Positions 42,008 through 49,627 of a stretch of DNA of 64,000 nucleotides are shown here, piece after piece. Source of the DNA: an uncultured Christensenellaceae bacterium (GTDB taxonomy: Bacteria > Bacillota > Clostridia > Christensenellales > UMGS416); the NCBI GenBank assembly GCA_944376795.1, contig CALWDW010000039.1:1-64000 (forward strand), read 5' to 3'. The position numbers and the translations under genes are program-made. Each line of letters opens with the position of its first letter. Within the stretch, counting starts at the first letter, position 1. The notes beneath the pieces are model-generated. The model was not told the DNA's origin and searched no databases. It worked only from the letters and a program-made list of their open reading frames with translations.

Positions 42008-42046
42008 GGAGCGCTGCAGAATTCAACCTGCAGCGCTCCTATATTT
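42008..42046 (+). terminator. ABC export operon terminator
   Basis: A perfect 12-bp stem GGAGCGCTGCAG (42008-42019) with CTGCAGCGCTCC (42028-42039), then TATATTTT. Confidence 0.85.
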
Positions 42047-42539
42047 TGCCGGACTGTATTCCCCCAATCCAACGGAGAAAGGCGAACTTTGGAAGGGACG
42101 GGTTCCACTCCCTGTGTTCCCCATCCATCCCCAAATTTTTTTTGGGGGGGGAGGATGGGAAGGGGCCCCGGAAGATGGTTCCTTCGCACTGGCTGAGATC
42201 GCCTCCTTGGAAGTCTTTTGGGACGCGGCTTTTGAGGAGAGGGCTTTTGCGGGAGAAAGGAATCTGGATTCCCCCAAAGCGCTGTACACGCCGCCGCGTT
42301 TTGCAGACTCATGGATACATGGGGAATGACAAGATGCAGCTTACAATCGTTCCCTTGCGCTCTTCTAGGTGCTTCTTGCCCAAAGCTTTAGCGATGGAGG
42401 GCAAAGGGCAGGAAAACTTTTGAGAAAGGTTTCCCGCCCTCCACCGAAATCCGGTCACCCCCAAAAGCGGAGGTTCTGCGGCTATGGAGAATTTGACGAC
42501 AAATTGGTCGATATTGTCCCTATGCTGCGGCGGGATCCA

Positions 42540-42548
42540 TGGTATAAT
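42540..42548 (+). promoter_or_regulatory. Extended -10 promoter of the isomerase/epimerase gene
   Basis: TGG plus TATAAT (42543-42548), 39 bases ahead of the chosen start. The -35 region is poor, as is common for extended -10 promoters. Confidence 0.65.
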
Positions 42549-42586
42549 AGGCCTATCCGAGGATGAATCACAATGGGGGTATGATC

Positions 42587-43336
42587 ATGGAAAAAATCGC
42601 ACTGCAAATGTATTCGCTTCGCTCCATGACCAAGGGCAACATGATTCCCGTACTGGAGCAGGTAGCTAAGATGGGCTTCGACGGGGCGGAGTTCGCCGGA
42701 TATGACGGGCTTCCTGCCAAGGAGTTGCGGAAGGCCCTGGATGGCATGGGTATGGTGGCCGCGGGAAGCCACATCGCTTATGAGCTGCTGCGGGATTCCC
42801 TGAGCGCAGTGATTGACTATTCTCTGGAAATGGGGGAGAGCTACATCGTCTGCCCCGGCGTCCATGTGGAGAAGGATGCCGGTTACCGGGATGGCTGGAA
42901 GCGGATTGCCGAAGAGTTCAACGCCATCGGTGAGAAGGTAAAGGCTGCCGGCATGATCTTTGGCTACCACAACCACTCCCATGAATTCGAGACCTATGAT
43001 GGTGTACGGCCCTACGATCTGCTCTTCCAGAACGTTTGCCCGGAGCTTGTGAAGATGCAGTTGGATACCTGCTGGGTGGAGAATGCCGGCTATAGCGCCG
43101 TGGATACCATGAAGCTCTATGCCAAGCATTTCCAGCTGCTGCATATTAAGGAGCTGACCAAGCCCGGCGAGCCCGGCGATCTTCCGGTGGGGAAGGGATG
43201 CATTGACTTCCCGGCTATTATTGCCCTGGGAAAAGAGATGGGCTGCAGCTGGTATACCATTGAGTATGAGGCCGAAGGCCCCCAACTTTTGGCCGATATC
43301 CAGGAGAGCATCCGTTATCTGCGTTCCATTACCTGA
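42587..43336 (+). CDS. Sugar phosphate isomerase/epimerase (AP-endonuclease-2 fold)
   Basis: A 249-aa TIM-barrel protein. It opens MEKIALQMYSLRSM, typical of the family, followed by MGFDGAEFAGYDG, IFGYHNHSHEFE (metal ligands), KMQLDTCWVENAG (Asp), LLHIKEL, GKGCIDFPAI and YTIEYEAEG (Glu). The G-Y-H-N-H-x-x-E-F motif is the same as in putative 3-keto-glycoside/inosose-type family members. The ATG at 42587 is preferred to 42563 and 42581 because GGGGG lies 6 bases ahead and homologues begin there. It has its own promoter and terminator. The substrate is unknown. Confidence 0.87.
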   Translation: MEKIALQMYSLRSMTKGNMIPVLEQVAKMGFDGAEFAGYDGLPAKELRKALDGMGMVAAGSHIAYELLRDSLSAVIDYSLEMGESYIVCPGVHVEKDAGYRDGWKRIAEEFNAIGEKVKAAGMIFGYHNHSHEFETYDGVRPYDLLFQNVCPELVKMQLDTCWVENAGYSAVDTMKLYAKHFQLLHIKELTKPGEPGDLPVGKGCIDFPAIIALGKEMGCSWYTIEYEAEGPQLLADIQESIRYLRSIT

Positions 43337-43344
43337 AGACGAAA

Positions 43345-43378
43345 AGGACGGCGCGGTTCCGCTGCGCCGTCTTTTTTT
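43345..43378 (+). terminator. Terminator after the isomerase/epimerase gene
   Basis: GACGGCGC (43347-43354) pairs with GCGCCGTC (43364-43371), followed by T7. Confidence 0.88.
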
Positions 43379-43489
43379 CGCCGTAGCGGGTAAGCTAAGG
43401 AATGCGGCTGTACCGTCGCCATGAAATACGGGACGGATCCCGCTTTCGCGAAATCCGCCCCGTGGACTTATCGTGAGGAGACTGGAACC

Positions 43490-43753
43490 TTAACGGGCGC
43501 AGGCGCAACCGCAGCCACAGTTGGAAACGGTATCACAACCGCAGTTGCAGCTATTGCCGCAGCAGAGGCCGTTGCCGCCAACCAGGGAGAGCAGGATCAG
43601 GATGAAGATTAGGTCGGAGCCGCAGGTATTCCCGCAGCTGTTGCCGCAGGTATTGTTGCAGCAGTTCCCGTTCCCCATCAAGATCAGCAGGATGAGGATC
43701 CAGACATAGTCACTGCCGTAGGAGCCATTGTTGCAGAAGAGATTACCCATCAT
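43490..43753 (-). CDS. Small cysteine-rich protein with two tandem hydrophobic/Cys repeats
   Basis: An 87-aa protein with 15 cysteines, rich in Gly and Asn. It is built from two similar units. Unit 1 (about 13-44) is GSDYVWILILLILMGNG followed by CCNNTCGNSC. Unit 2 (about 46-73) is GSDLIFILILLSLVGGNG followed by LCCGNSCNCGC, and a Cys-Gly tail ends the chain. Each hydrophobic stretch is about 11-13 residues, short for a membrane helix. Three consecutive ATGs (43756, 43753, 43750) follow AGGAGG; 43753 gives the best spacing. A sigma-K-like promoter lies just upstream. It resembles the small Cys/Gly-rich proteins seen in spore-forming Clostridia, but I recognise no named family. Function unknown; a coat or metal-binding role is inference. 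Confidence 0.78.
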   Translation of the reverse strand: MMGNLFCNNGSYGSDYVWILILLILMGNGNCCNNTCGNSCGNTCGSDLIFILILLSLVGGNGLCCGNSCNCGCDTVSNCGCGCACAR

Positions 43754-43783
43754 CATTTCCTCCTTGTGGAAGTTGGTCTGCTG

Positions 43784-43812
43784 TATCGTATGACTTCGGT
43801 GGGTATTTGGTG
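43784..43812 (-). promoter_or_regulatory. Sigma-K-like promoter of the Cys-rich gene
   Basis: On the minus strand CACC (43812-43809), 16 bases, then CATACGATA (43792-43784). This matches the late mother-cell consensus mACm-N16/17-CATAnnnTA. The start codon lies about 30 bases downstream. No TTGACA/TATAAT pair is visible in the same region. Confidence 0.6.
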
Positions 43813-43872
43813 AGAGAACAGAGCAGAGGGAACCAAAATATTTCCAAGGTGAAACCGAGGTGAGGTAGAAGT

Positions 43873-44484
43873 ATGGAAAAGGCAAAGCAACGCATGCTGT
43901 CAAAACTACGGGAAGAGTGCCAGGCTATGGTGCGGGGAGTTTATCCCGACCGGGAAAAGGTGCTGGTCTTTGGAGAGGGGAATTTGGATGCGCGGATTAT
44001 GCTGATAGGGGAAGCGCCTGGTGAGCAGGAAACCCTGCAAAAGCGCCCCTTTGTCGGTAAGGCGGGAAAAAACCTGGATGCTTTTGTCGAGGCCCTAGGG
44101 ATTACTCGCGAAGAGCTCTATATTACCAATGTGGTGAAGTTCCGCCCCTTTAAGATCCATCCACGGACTGGTACACTGAGCAACCGTCCCCCGGATAAGG
44201 AGGAAATCGGACTGTTTTACAGCAGCCTGGTTCGAGAAGTGGAGATTGTGGATCCTGCCGTGGTGGTGACCTTGGGCAATACGGCGCTCAAGGCACTGCT
44301 GGACGACCGCAAGGCGGCTATTGGCGCGCTGCACGGCCGTCCCCTCACGCTTCCTGGGGAAAAAGCCCGGACCCTCTTTCCCCTGTATCATCCTGCCAGT
44401 ATTATTTACAATCCTAAACTGGTGGAAGTGTACCAGGAGGATCTGCAGAAACTGAAGGCTTTGATGGAAAATTCCGAAGTATGA
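43873..44484 (+). CDS. Uracil-DNA glycosylase superfamily protein (family 4/5-like, no Fe-S cysteines)
   Basis: A 203-aa protein of the uracil-DNA glycosylase superfamily, which removes uracil or other damaged bases from DNA. VFGEGNLDARIML leads to GEAPGEQE (residues 46-53, motif 1). KRPFVGKAGKNLD, ITNVVKFRP (84-92) and the C-terminal HPASIIYN (173-180, motif 2) follow in family order. Family 4 enzymes bind a 4Fe-4S cluster through four cysteines. Here the K-C-R-P cysteine is Phe90 and the one after the P-x-x-x-E-I stretch is also non-Cys; the only cysteine in the protein is Cys16. GAGG precedes the ATG. It diverges from the Cys-rich gene. Confidence 0.85.
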   Translation: MEKAKQRMLSKLREECQAMVRGVYPDREKVLVFGEGNLDARIMLIGEAPGEQETLQKRPFVGKAGKNLDAFVEALGITREELYITNVVKFRPFKIHPRTGTLSNRPPDKEEIGLFYSSLVREVEIVDPAVVVTLGNTALKALLDDRKAAIGALHGRPLTLPGEKARTLFPLYHPASIIYNPKLVEVYQEDLQKLKALMENSEV

Positions 44485-44528
44485 CGTATTTTCTGTGACG
44501 GAATTATTACGCTGAAATTAAAAAATGT

Positions 44529-44557
44529 TTGACAAAAAGTGGATATGCGGTTACAAT
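44529..44557 (+). promoter_or_regulatory. Promoter of the peptidoglycan-binding protein gene
   Basis: TTGACA (44529-44534), a 17-bp spacer and TACAAT (44552-44557), about 54 bases ahead of the ATG. Confidence 0.85.
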
Positions 44558-44610
44558 AACATTTGAAAAGTGATTGCATCTTTGCATTCCAGTTACAAGG
44601 GGGATACCGC

Positions 44611-46077
44611 ATGTCCATCTTTGGCAGCGCACGAAAGAAGATCATCGGCTTGGTTCTGACGGGGACCATGCTGTTTGGTTCTCTGCCAGCTTTGGCTCAA
44701 GCTGAGGCGTTTCCGATTCTGCGCTTGGGCAGCACAGGCTCTGATGTGGTGATTTTGCAGGAGGCTCTGCGGGAGAAGGGATACTACCAACGGCCAACGA
44801 CGGAAGTTTTTGACGAGGAAACCCAGGAGGCGGTTATTGCGTTCCAAATGGATCATGGCTTAACGCCCGATGGTGTGGCGGGACAGCCGCTCTACGATAT
44901 CCTCTTTGTGGATCTCGTAAACCCTACGGAGACGCCGGCAAATGAAGCGACACCCGCGCCGACGCCTATCGTTACGCCTACCCCCGTCCCCACCGCAACG
45001 CCTACACCCGCGCCGACTGCGACGCCTACGGCATCAATTATTGATACCTCGATTGTGCCCAACTACAACACGTACCTGCGTAAGGGCCAGTCCAGCGGCG
45101 ATCAGGTTAAGCTATTGCAGCAGTGTCTGACCGTACTGGGGTACTACACTGGCTCCATTAACAGCAATTACGATGACGCCACGTATAAGGCGGTAGTTGC
45201 CTTCCAGAAGGCCAGTAAGCTGGATGCGGACGGCATTGCCGGTCCCAATACGCTGAAGGCTCTTTACACCGCGGCTGGGATTCTTCAGGATTCGAGTCCT
45301 TCGACGCCTGAGCCTACAACCGCGCCCGATAATGACGAGGACGACAGCAAGTATGATTACATCCTCAAGAAGGGAATGACGACCAGCCAGGTGGGCCAGC
45401 TGCAGCAGGCGCTGGAGGAACTGGGATATTATGGCAATACCTCGATGGTGGACGCGGCCTATTACTATGGTGACGTGACCTATGCGGCGGTACGTAAGTT
45501 CCAGGCCGATTATGGCTTGTCTGTGGACGGCATTGCTGGACCCAATACGCTAAAGGCGCTCTTTACCCGGGTGGTTGGGGTGGAACTGACGCCGCCCACT
45601 TCGATTCCTACCACCGATCTGCCTTCCACAGGCATCGACTACTACCGCTACGACGCGGGTCGGGACATTCCCATTGAGACCGTAAATTGGTGGGAAGGAG
45701 GCAGCGGCATCATTCCCCGCAACGCGTACTTTACCGTGGTGGATGTCCGCACTGGCTACACCTTCCGCGCCAAGCGCATGGGTGGCTCCCGCCACATTGA
45801 CTATGAGCCTGCCACCAAGGAAGATACGGCGGTGCTCTACGCCGCATATGGCAACGAGTGGTCCTGGGATCGCCGGCCGGTCTGGATTATCTACAACGGC
45901 CGCCGGATTGCGGGTTCCACCAACGGAATGCCCCATGGCCAGCAGACCATTCTGGACAACGGAATGGAAGGCCAGGTTTGCATCCATCTGCTGGGGAGCA
46001 GCACCCACGGCTCTATGAACGTGGATGCCCTCCACCAGGCCTGCGTGAAGGAAGCGTACAACGCCGGCAAAAAATAA
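44611..46077 (+). CDS. Secreted protein with three peptidoglycan-binding domains and a conserved C-terminal His/Cys domain
   Basis: A 488-aa exported protein. The signal peptide spans about residues 1-31, ending ALAQAEA. Three PG_binding_1 domains follow: about 36-98 (ending DGVAGQPLYDIL), 155-219 and 248-319 (both ending DGIAGPNTLKAL). Linkers are Pro/Thr-rich (about 104-142, repeated TPTP/TATP) and acidic. The C-terminal ~150 residues (about 341-488) form a separate domain with GGSRHIDYEP, WSWDRRPVWIIYNG, NGMPHGQQTI, GQVCIHLLGSSTH and DALHQ. The clustered His442, Cys457, His459, His466 and His475 suggest catalysis or metal binding. It is probably attached non-covalently to the cell wall. 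The ATG at 44611 follows AAGGGGG. A strong promoter and terminator flank it. Confidence 0.87.
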   Translation: MSIFGSARKKIIGLVLTGTMLFGSLPALAQAEAFPILRLGSTGSDVVILQEALREKGYYQRPTTEVFDEETQEAVIAFQMDHGLTPDGVAGQPLYDILFVDLVNPTETPANEATPAPTPIVTPTPVPTATPTPAPTATPTASIIDTSIVPNYNTYLRKGQSSGDQVKLLQQCLTVLGYYTGSINSNYDDATYKAVVAFQKASKLDADGIAGPNTLKALYTAAGILQDSSPSTPEPTTAPDNDEDDSKYDYILKKGMTTSQVGQLQQALEELGYYGNTSMVDAAYYYGDVTYAAVRKFQADYGLSVDGIAGPNTLKALFTRVVGVELTPPTSIPTTDLPSTGIDYYRYDAGRDIPIETVNWWEGGSGIIPRNAYFTVVDVRTGYTFRAKRMGGSRHIDYEPATKEDTAVLYAAYGNEWSWDRRPVWIIYNGRRIAGSTNGMPHGQQTILDNGMEGQVCIHLLGSSTHGSMNVDALHQACVKEAYNAGKK

Positions 46078-46092
46078 CTACGATACAATGAG

Positions 46093-46135
46093 AGGTTCTT
46101 ATGGTTTCCCGAAGGGAAACGGTAAGAACCTTTTT
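46093..46135 (+). terminator. Terminator after the peptidoglycan-binding protein gene
   Basis: AGGTTCTTA and GTTTCCC arms pair with GGGAAAC and TAAGAACCT around a GAAG loop, then a T5 tail. Confidence 0.88.
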
Positions 46136-46235
46136 CATGCTTTCGTTTTGCCGGGAAAGGAGGGGGTGCATACATTTTGAAGGCAGGACGGCAAAATCAT
46201 ATATAATCCGGCGGGAATGAGGGAAAAATCGTCTC

Positions 46236-46264
46236 TTGTACTTTGCTGGCTGCCATGATACACT
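46236..46264 (+). promoter_or_regulatory. IclR-kdgA-kdgK promoter
   Basis: TTGTAC (46236-46241), a 17-bp spacer and TACACT (46259-46264). Confidence 0.7.
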
Positions 46265-46271
46265 GTACTTG

Positions 46272-46286
46272 TGGAACGTGATTCCA
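46272..46286 (+). promoter_or_regulatory. Putative IclR-family operator
   Basis: The 15-bp dyad TGGAACGTGATTCCA lies just downstream of the -10 box and upstream of the IclR gene. It matches the TGGAA-N5-TTCCA half-site arrangement known for IclR-type repressors, suggesting autorepression by promoter clearance block. Confidence 0.65.
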
Positions 46287-46312
46287 TATCATAAATCGAT
46301 GGGAGGAAATCC

Positions 46313-47098
46313 ATGGAGACGCAAGGCACCCAGGCAATACAGAGAGCTTTTTTCGTACTGGAGACATTGGCCACCCGTAAAGAGGGTATGGGCGTAACAG
46401 AGCTTGCCCGTGCCCTGGGCCTTCATAAGAGTACCGTGCATCGTCTGCTGCATGTCATGTGCGAGATGGGTTATGTAGAGAGGGCTTCCGACGGCGTCCG
46501 CTACCGACTGGGTTTGAAGCTGGTGGATCTCTCCAGCCTCCGGCTAAATCAGCTGGAGCTCAAAACCGAAGCCGTGCCGTATTTGCATGAACTGGTAGCA
46601 CAGACAGGACAAACGGTGCATCTGGCGATCCTCATGGGGGATGAGGCTGTCTACATTGATAAGGTGGAGAAGCATCAGTCCCTGCGGATGTATTCCCAGA
46701 TTGGCCGGCGGGTGCAGCTGCACTGTTCTTCGGTGGGAAAGGTGCTTCTCAGCGGGCTGGGAGATAACGAGCTTCGCGAGGTGCTTTCCCGTCTTGAGTA
46801 CACCATTCATACGCCCAATACCATTAAGGATGGGGAGTGGCTCTATCACGAGATTCGTTCCGCGAGGGAACGCGGCTATGCTCTGGATCACGAGGAGCAT
46901 GAAATGGGCATTAGCTGCATCGGTTCCCCTATCTTTGATTACCGCTCGGATGTGATTGCCGCCATTAGCATCTCCGGCCCCACCGAGGTGATCTGTGGGG
47001 AGAAGATGGAGGCCATGGTGGAGAGCGTGAAGCATTCCGCCCAGGAGATTTCCCACCGAATGGGGCATCCGATGCAGCCCATTACCCAGCCCCAGTAG
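46313..47098 (+). CDS. IclR-family transcriptional regulator (KdgR-like by context)
   Basis: A 261-aa regulator. The N-terminal winged helix (QAIQRAFFVLETLATRKEG, VTELARALGLHKSTVHRLLH) is followed by the IclR effector domain (AVPYLHELVAQTGQTVHLAI, QLHCSSVGKVLLSGL, ERGYALDHEEHEMGISCIGS, VIAAISISGP). It precedes the KDPG/KDG aldolase and KDG kinase genes, so 2-keto-3-deoxygluconate or its phosphate is the likely effector, as for KdgR; that is inference from neighbours. GGGAGG precedes the ATG, and a dyad resembling an IclR operator lies between promoter and gene. Confidence 0.9.
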   Translation: METQGTQAIQRAFFVLETLATRKEGMGVTELARALGLHKSTVHRLLHVMCEMGYVERASDGVRYRLGLKLVDLSSLRLNQLELKTEAVPYLHELVAQTGQTVHLAILMGDEAVYIDKVEKHQSLRMYSQIGRRVQLHCSSVGKVLLSGLGDNELREVLSRLEYTIHTPNTIKDGEWLYHEIRSARERGYALDHEEHEMGISCIGSPIFDYRSDVIAAISISGPTEVICGEKMEAMVESVKHSAQEISHRMGHPMQPITQPQ

Positions 47099-47146
47099 GA
47101 TTGAAATTCCAATCATATTGTTTGATTGCTGAAGAGGAGGATTGTT

Positions 47147-47791
47147 ATGACCAAGGACAAGGTTATTTCTCGCATCTGTGACGTCGGCCTAGTGGCCGTG
47201 GTTCGCGCGGACAATGCCGACATGGCCCGGCGCACGGCTGATGCCTGCCTGGAAGGCGGTGTAGCCGCCCTGGAGATCACCTTTACGGTGCCCGGGGCGC
47301 ACAAGGTTATTGAGGAACTGGCTAAGGCATATCCTGGCGGCGAGATGATTCTCGGCGCCGGAACGGTGCTGGATCCGGAGACCGCTCGCATCGCGATCCT
47401 GAGCGGCGCGGAATATGTGGTGGCGCCCAGCCTGAATCCTGACACCATCCGCCTGTGCAATCGTTACCAGGTGCCTTGTATGCCTGGTTGCATGTCCATC
47501 CGCGAGGTGGTGGAGGCCATGGAGTGCGGCGCTGACATTATCAAGATCTTCCCCGGAGAGCTCTTTGGCCCGGCGATCATCAAGTCCATCAAGGGCCCGC
47601 TGCCCCAGGCTCGGATGATGCCCACCGGCGGTGTCAATGTGGCCAATGCAAAGGATTGGATCGCCGCAGGTGCGGTGGCCCTGGGCGCAGGATCCTCGCT
47701 GGTAGCTGGCGCTAAGACTGGTGACTATGCGAAGATTACCGCCACCGCCCGGGAGTTCCTGGCGGCGATTCGTGCCGCGCGCGGTCAGTAA
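47147..47791 (+). CDS. kdgA: 2-dehydro-3-deoxy-phosphogluconate aldolase / 4-hydroxy-2-oxoglutarate aldolase
   Basis: Splits KDPG into pyruvate and glyceraldehyde-3-phosphate. The 214-aa class I aldolase shows VAVVRADNADMARRTADAC, GGVAALEITFTVPGAH (catalytic Glu region), LGAGTVLDPETA, YVVAPSLNPD, MPGCMSIREV and ADIIKIFPGELFG with the Schiff-base lysine in IKIFP, then MPTGGVNVAN. The ATG at 47147 follows GAGGAGG. It lies between the IclR regulator and the KDG kinase, which would supply its substrate. The product could enter glycolysis at the level of the GAPDH encoded later in the window. Confidence 0.93.
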   Translation: MTKDKVISRICDVGLVAVVRADNADMARRTADACLEGGVAALEITFTVPGAHKVIEELAKAYPGGEMILGAGTVLDPETARIAILSGAEYVVAPSLNPDTIRLCNRYQVPCMPGCMSIREVVEAMECGADIIKIFPGELFGPAIIKSIKGPLPQARMMPTGGVNVANAKDWIAAGAVALGAGSSLVAGAKTGDYAKITATAREFLAAIRAARGQ

Positions 47792-47809
47792 AAAAGGAGG
47801 GTTTGTTTC

Positions 47810-48832
47810 ATGGCAAAGGTCGTAACGTTTGGTGAAATTATGCTCCGTCTCTCTCCCCCCGGATACCAGCGCTTCATCCAGGCCCATAGCTTTGACGTGG
47901 TATACGGCGGCGGCGAGGCCAATGTGGCCATGAGCCTGGCCACCATGGGGGTGGACGCAGCCTTTGTGACCCGGCTTCCCAAGAACCCCATCGGCGAAGC
48001 CTGCCGGAACCAGCTGCGGATGCTGGGCGTGGATACGTCCATGATTGCCTGGGGCGGTGAGCGCCTGGGTATCTATTACTGCGAGAAGGGCGTCTCCATG
48101 CGTCCTTCCAACGTGGTCTATGACCGTGCCCATGCCTCCATTGCCACCGCCCAGAGCGGGGACTTTGACTGGGATGCCATCTTTGCAGGAGTGACTTGGT
48201 TCCACTTTACCGGGATTACCCCGGCACTGGGGGACAATGTGGCGGCCCTGTGCATGGAAGCCGTGAAGGCAGCCAAGGCCCATGGCGTCACCGTGAGCTG
48301 CGACCTGAACTACCGCAAGAAGCTCTGGTCCCGGGAGAAGGCCGGCGAGGTCATGGGCTCGCTGATGCCCTATGTGGACGTGGTGATTGCCAATGAGGAG
48401 GATGCCAGCGACGTCTTCGGCATCAAGGCCGACGCCACCGACATTACCGGCGGCAAGATCAACCACGACGGCTACAAGCAGGTGGCCAAGAAGCTGGCCG
48501 ATCGTTTCAACCTGAAGATGGTGGCCATCACCCTGCGGGAGAGCCATTCGGCCTCTGACAATGGTTGGTCGGCCATGCTCTATGACGGCAGCGAGTATCA
48601 TTTCTCCAAGAAGTATGAGATCCGTCTGGTGGATCGTGTCGGCGGCGGCGACTCCTTCGGCGCAGGCCTGATCTATGGCAGCATCAGCGGCATGTCCGCG
48701 GCGGACACCTTGGAGTTTGCCGTGGCGGCTTCCGCGCTGAAGCAGACCATCGAGGGCGATTACAATATCTCCACGGTGGCCGAGATCCAGAAGCTGGCTG
48801 GCGGGGATGCCTCCGGACGCGTGCAGCGCTAA
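47810..48832 (+). CDS. kdgK: 2-dehydro-3-deoxygluconokinase (PfkB/ribokinase family)
   Basis: Phosphorylates 2-keto-3-deoxygluconate. The 340-aa ribokinase-fold protein begins KVVTFGEIMLRLSPPGYQRF, typical of KdgK. It continues with GGGEANVAMSLATMGVDAAF, DLNYRKKLWSREKAGEVM, VVIANEEDASDVFGIKA and the C-terminal DRVGGGDSFGAGLIYG, with the PfkB catalytic Asp. It lies 18 bases after the aldolase gene with AAGGAGG ahead of the ATG. With IclR and KdgA it makes a compact unit for uronate or pectin-derived KDG. Uronate isomerases and dehydratases are not in the window. Confidence 0.92.
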   Translation: MAKVVTFGEIMLRLSPPGYQRFIQAHSFDVVYGGGEANVAMSLATMGVDAAFVTRLPKNPIGEACRNQLRMLGVDTSMIAWGGERLGIYYCEKGVSMRPSNVVYDRAHASIATAQSGDFDWDAIFAGVTWFHFTGITPALGDNVAALCMEAVKAAKAHGVTVSCDLNYRKKLWSREKAGEVMGSLMPYVDVVIANEEDASDVFGIKADATDITGGKINHDGYKQVAKKLADRFNLKMVAITLRESHSASDNGWSAMLYDGSEYHFSKKYEIRLVDRVGGGDSFGAGLIYGSISGMSAADTLEFAVAASALKQTIEGDYNISTVAEIQKLAGGDASGRVQR

Positions 48833-48888
48833 GCAGAGCATACGGACAGCAGAAGCATTCCTGCAGGAATGTTAGTACGATAACGGCA

Positions 48889-48922
48889 AAGGGGACCGCA
48901 GCGGCGGCCCCCTTCTTTTTTT
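48889..48922 (+). terminator. Terminator of the IclR-kdgA-kdgK operon
   Basis: AAGGGGACCGC (48889-48899) pairs with GCGGCCCCCTT (48904-48914), one mismatch, then C and T7. Confidence 0.85.
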
Positions 48923-49066
48923 CAGAGCGGCGTATCTGCCGCAGCTGGCGGCGACATAGAAATTCTCATTATGGACAAGGAAGAAGACTCGCGCCGGCGA
49001 AAGATACTCTGCAGAAGAGTCCTCGCCTGATGAGGTTCCGCCTTGGCGGAGAATAGGAGCAGTGTG

Positions 49067-49627
49067 ATGAAACTGGTATCTCTACAGCCGGAAATGGAAG
49101 CTGCGTATGCGGATTTCGTGCAAGACTTCACCGCAGCGGGAGAGAAGGTGATGCCTGGCGCTGCCGGGAGCAGCGAGGCGTCCTTCACCGATTATCTGCG
49201 GCACCTGGAACGCAGGCAGAGGTGGGAGGGGTGTCCGCCGGGCATTGTGCCCTCTCATTTGTATTTTCTGGAGGAGGGAGGCCGGCTTCTGGGAGCCATC
49301 GACCTGCGGTGGGAGCTGAATGAGAGGCTCCTTCACTATGCCGGTCAGATCGGCTATGGCGTACGGCCCACGGCCCGGGGCCGGGGGCTGGCGACACGTA
49401 TGCTGGGCATGGCGCTGGAAAAGGTACGTACCCGGGGCTTGGAGCGGGTGCTTATCACCTGCTTGGAGGAAAATCGGGCCTCCGCGCGGGTGATCGAGAA
49501 AAACGGGGGAAGGCTGGAGGATTGCCGCAGCTATGACGGGCATACATACCGCCGGTATTGGATCGCGCTTTCTCCGCAGGGGAGGGTGACGGATGGATCT
49601 GGCAGCCTGCAGGGAGAAATTCAATGA
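49067..49627 (+). CDS. GNAT-family N-acetyltransferase
   Basis: A 186-aa GNAT protein of the kind often annotated as a predicted acetyltransferase. It begins MKLVSLQPEMEAAYADFVQD, then has EGGRLLGAIDLRWELN, an acetyl-CoA loop RPTARGRGLATRMLGMAL (R-G-R-G-L-A) and TCLEENRASARVIEKNGGRL. The ATG at 49067 follows AGGAG. Its 3' end overlaps the next GNAT gene by 35 bases, so the two are translationally coupled. The substrate is unknown. Confidence 0.87.
   Translation: MKLVSLQPEMEAAYADFVQDFTAAGEKVMPGAAGSSEASFTDYLRHLERRQRWEGCPPGIVPSHLYFLEEGGRLLGAIDLRWELNERLLHYAGQIGYGVRPTARGRGLATRMLGMALEKVRTRGLERVLITCLEENRASARVIEKNGGRLEDCRSYDGHTYRRYWIALSPQGRVTDGSGSLQGEIQ

Larger units (their letters stand above)
41994..42586. 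other. 593-base gap between ABC operon and isomerase gene
   Basis: No credible gene is seen. It contains the operon terminator (42008-42046), a hairpin around a T8G8 tract (about 42120-42160, CCATCC...GGATGG), a second imperfect hairpin at 42405-42438 (AGGGC...GCCCT arms with inner GGAAA...TTTCC), and the promoter at 42540-42548. The remainder has no recognisable feature. Confidence 0.5.

Noticed and set aside
42046..42423. Open frames of 70-125 codons in the gap after the ABC operon
   Set aside because: Composition is low-complexity and unlike neighbours, with no ribosome-binding sites and no family resemblance.
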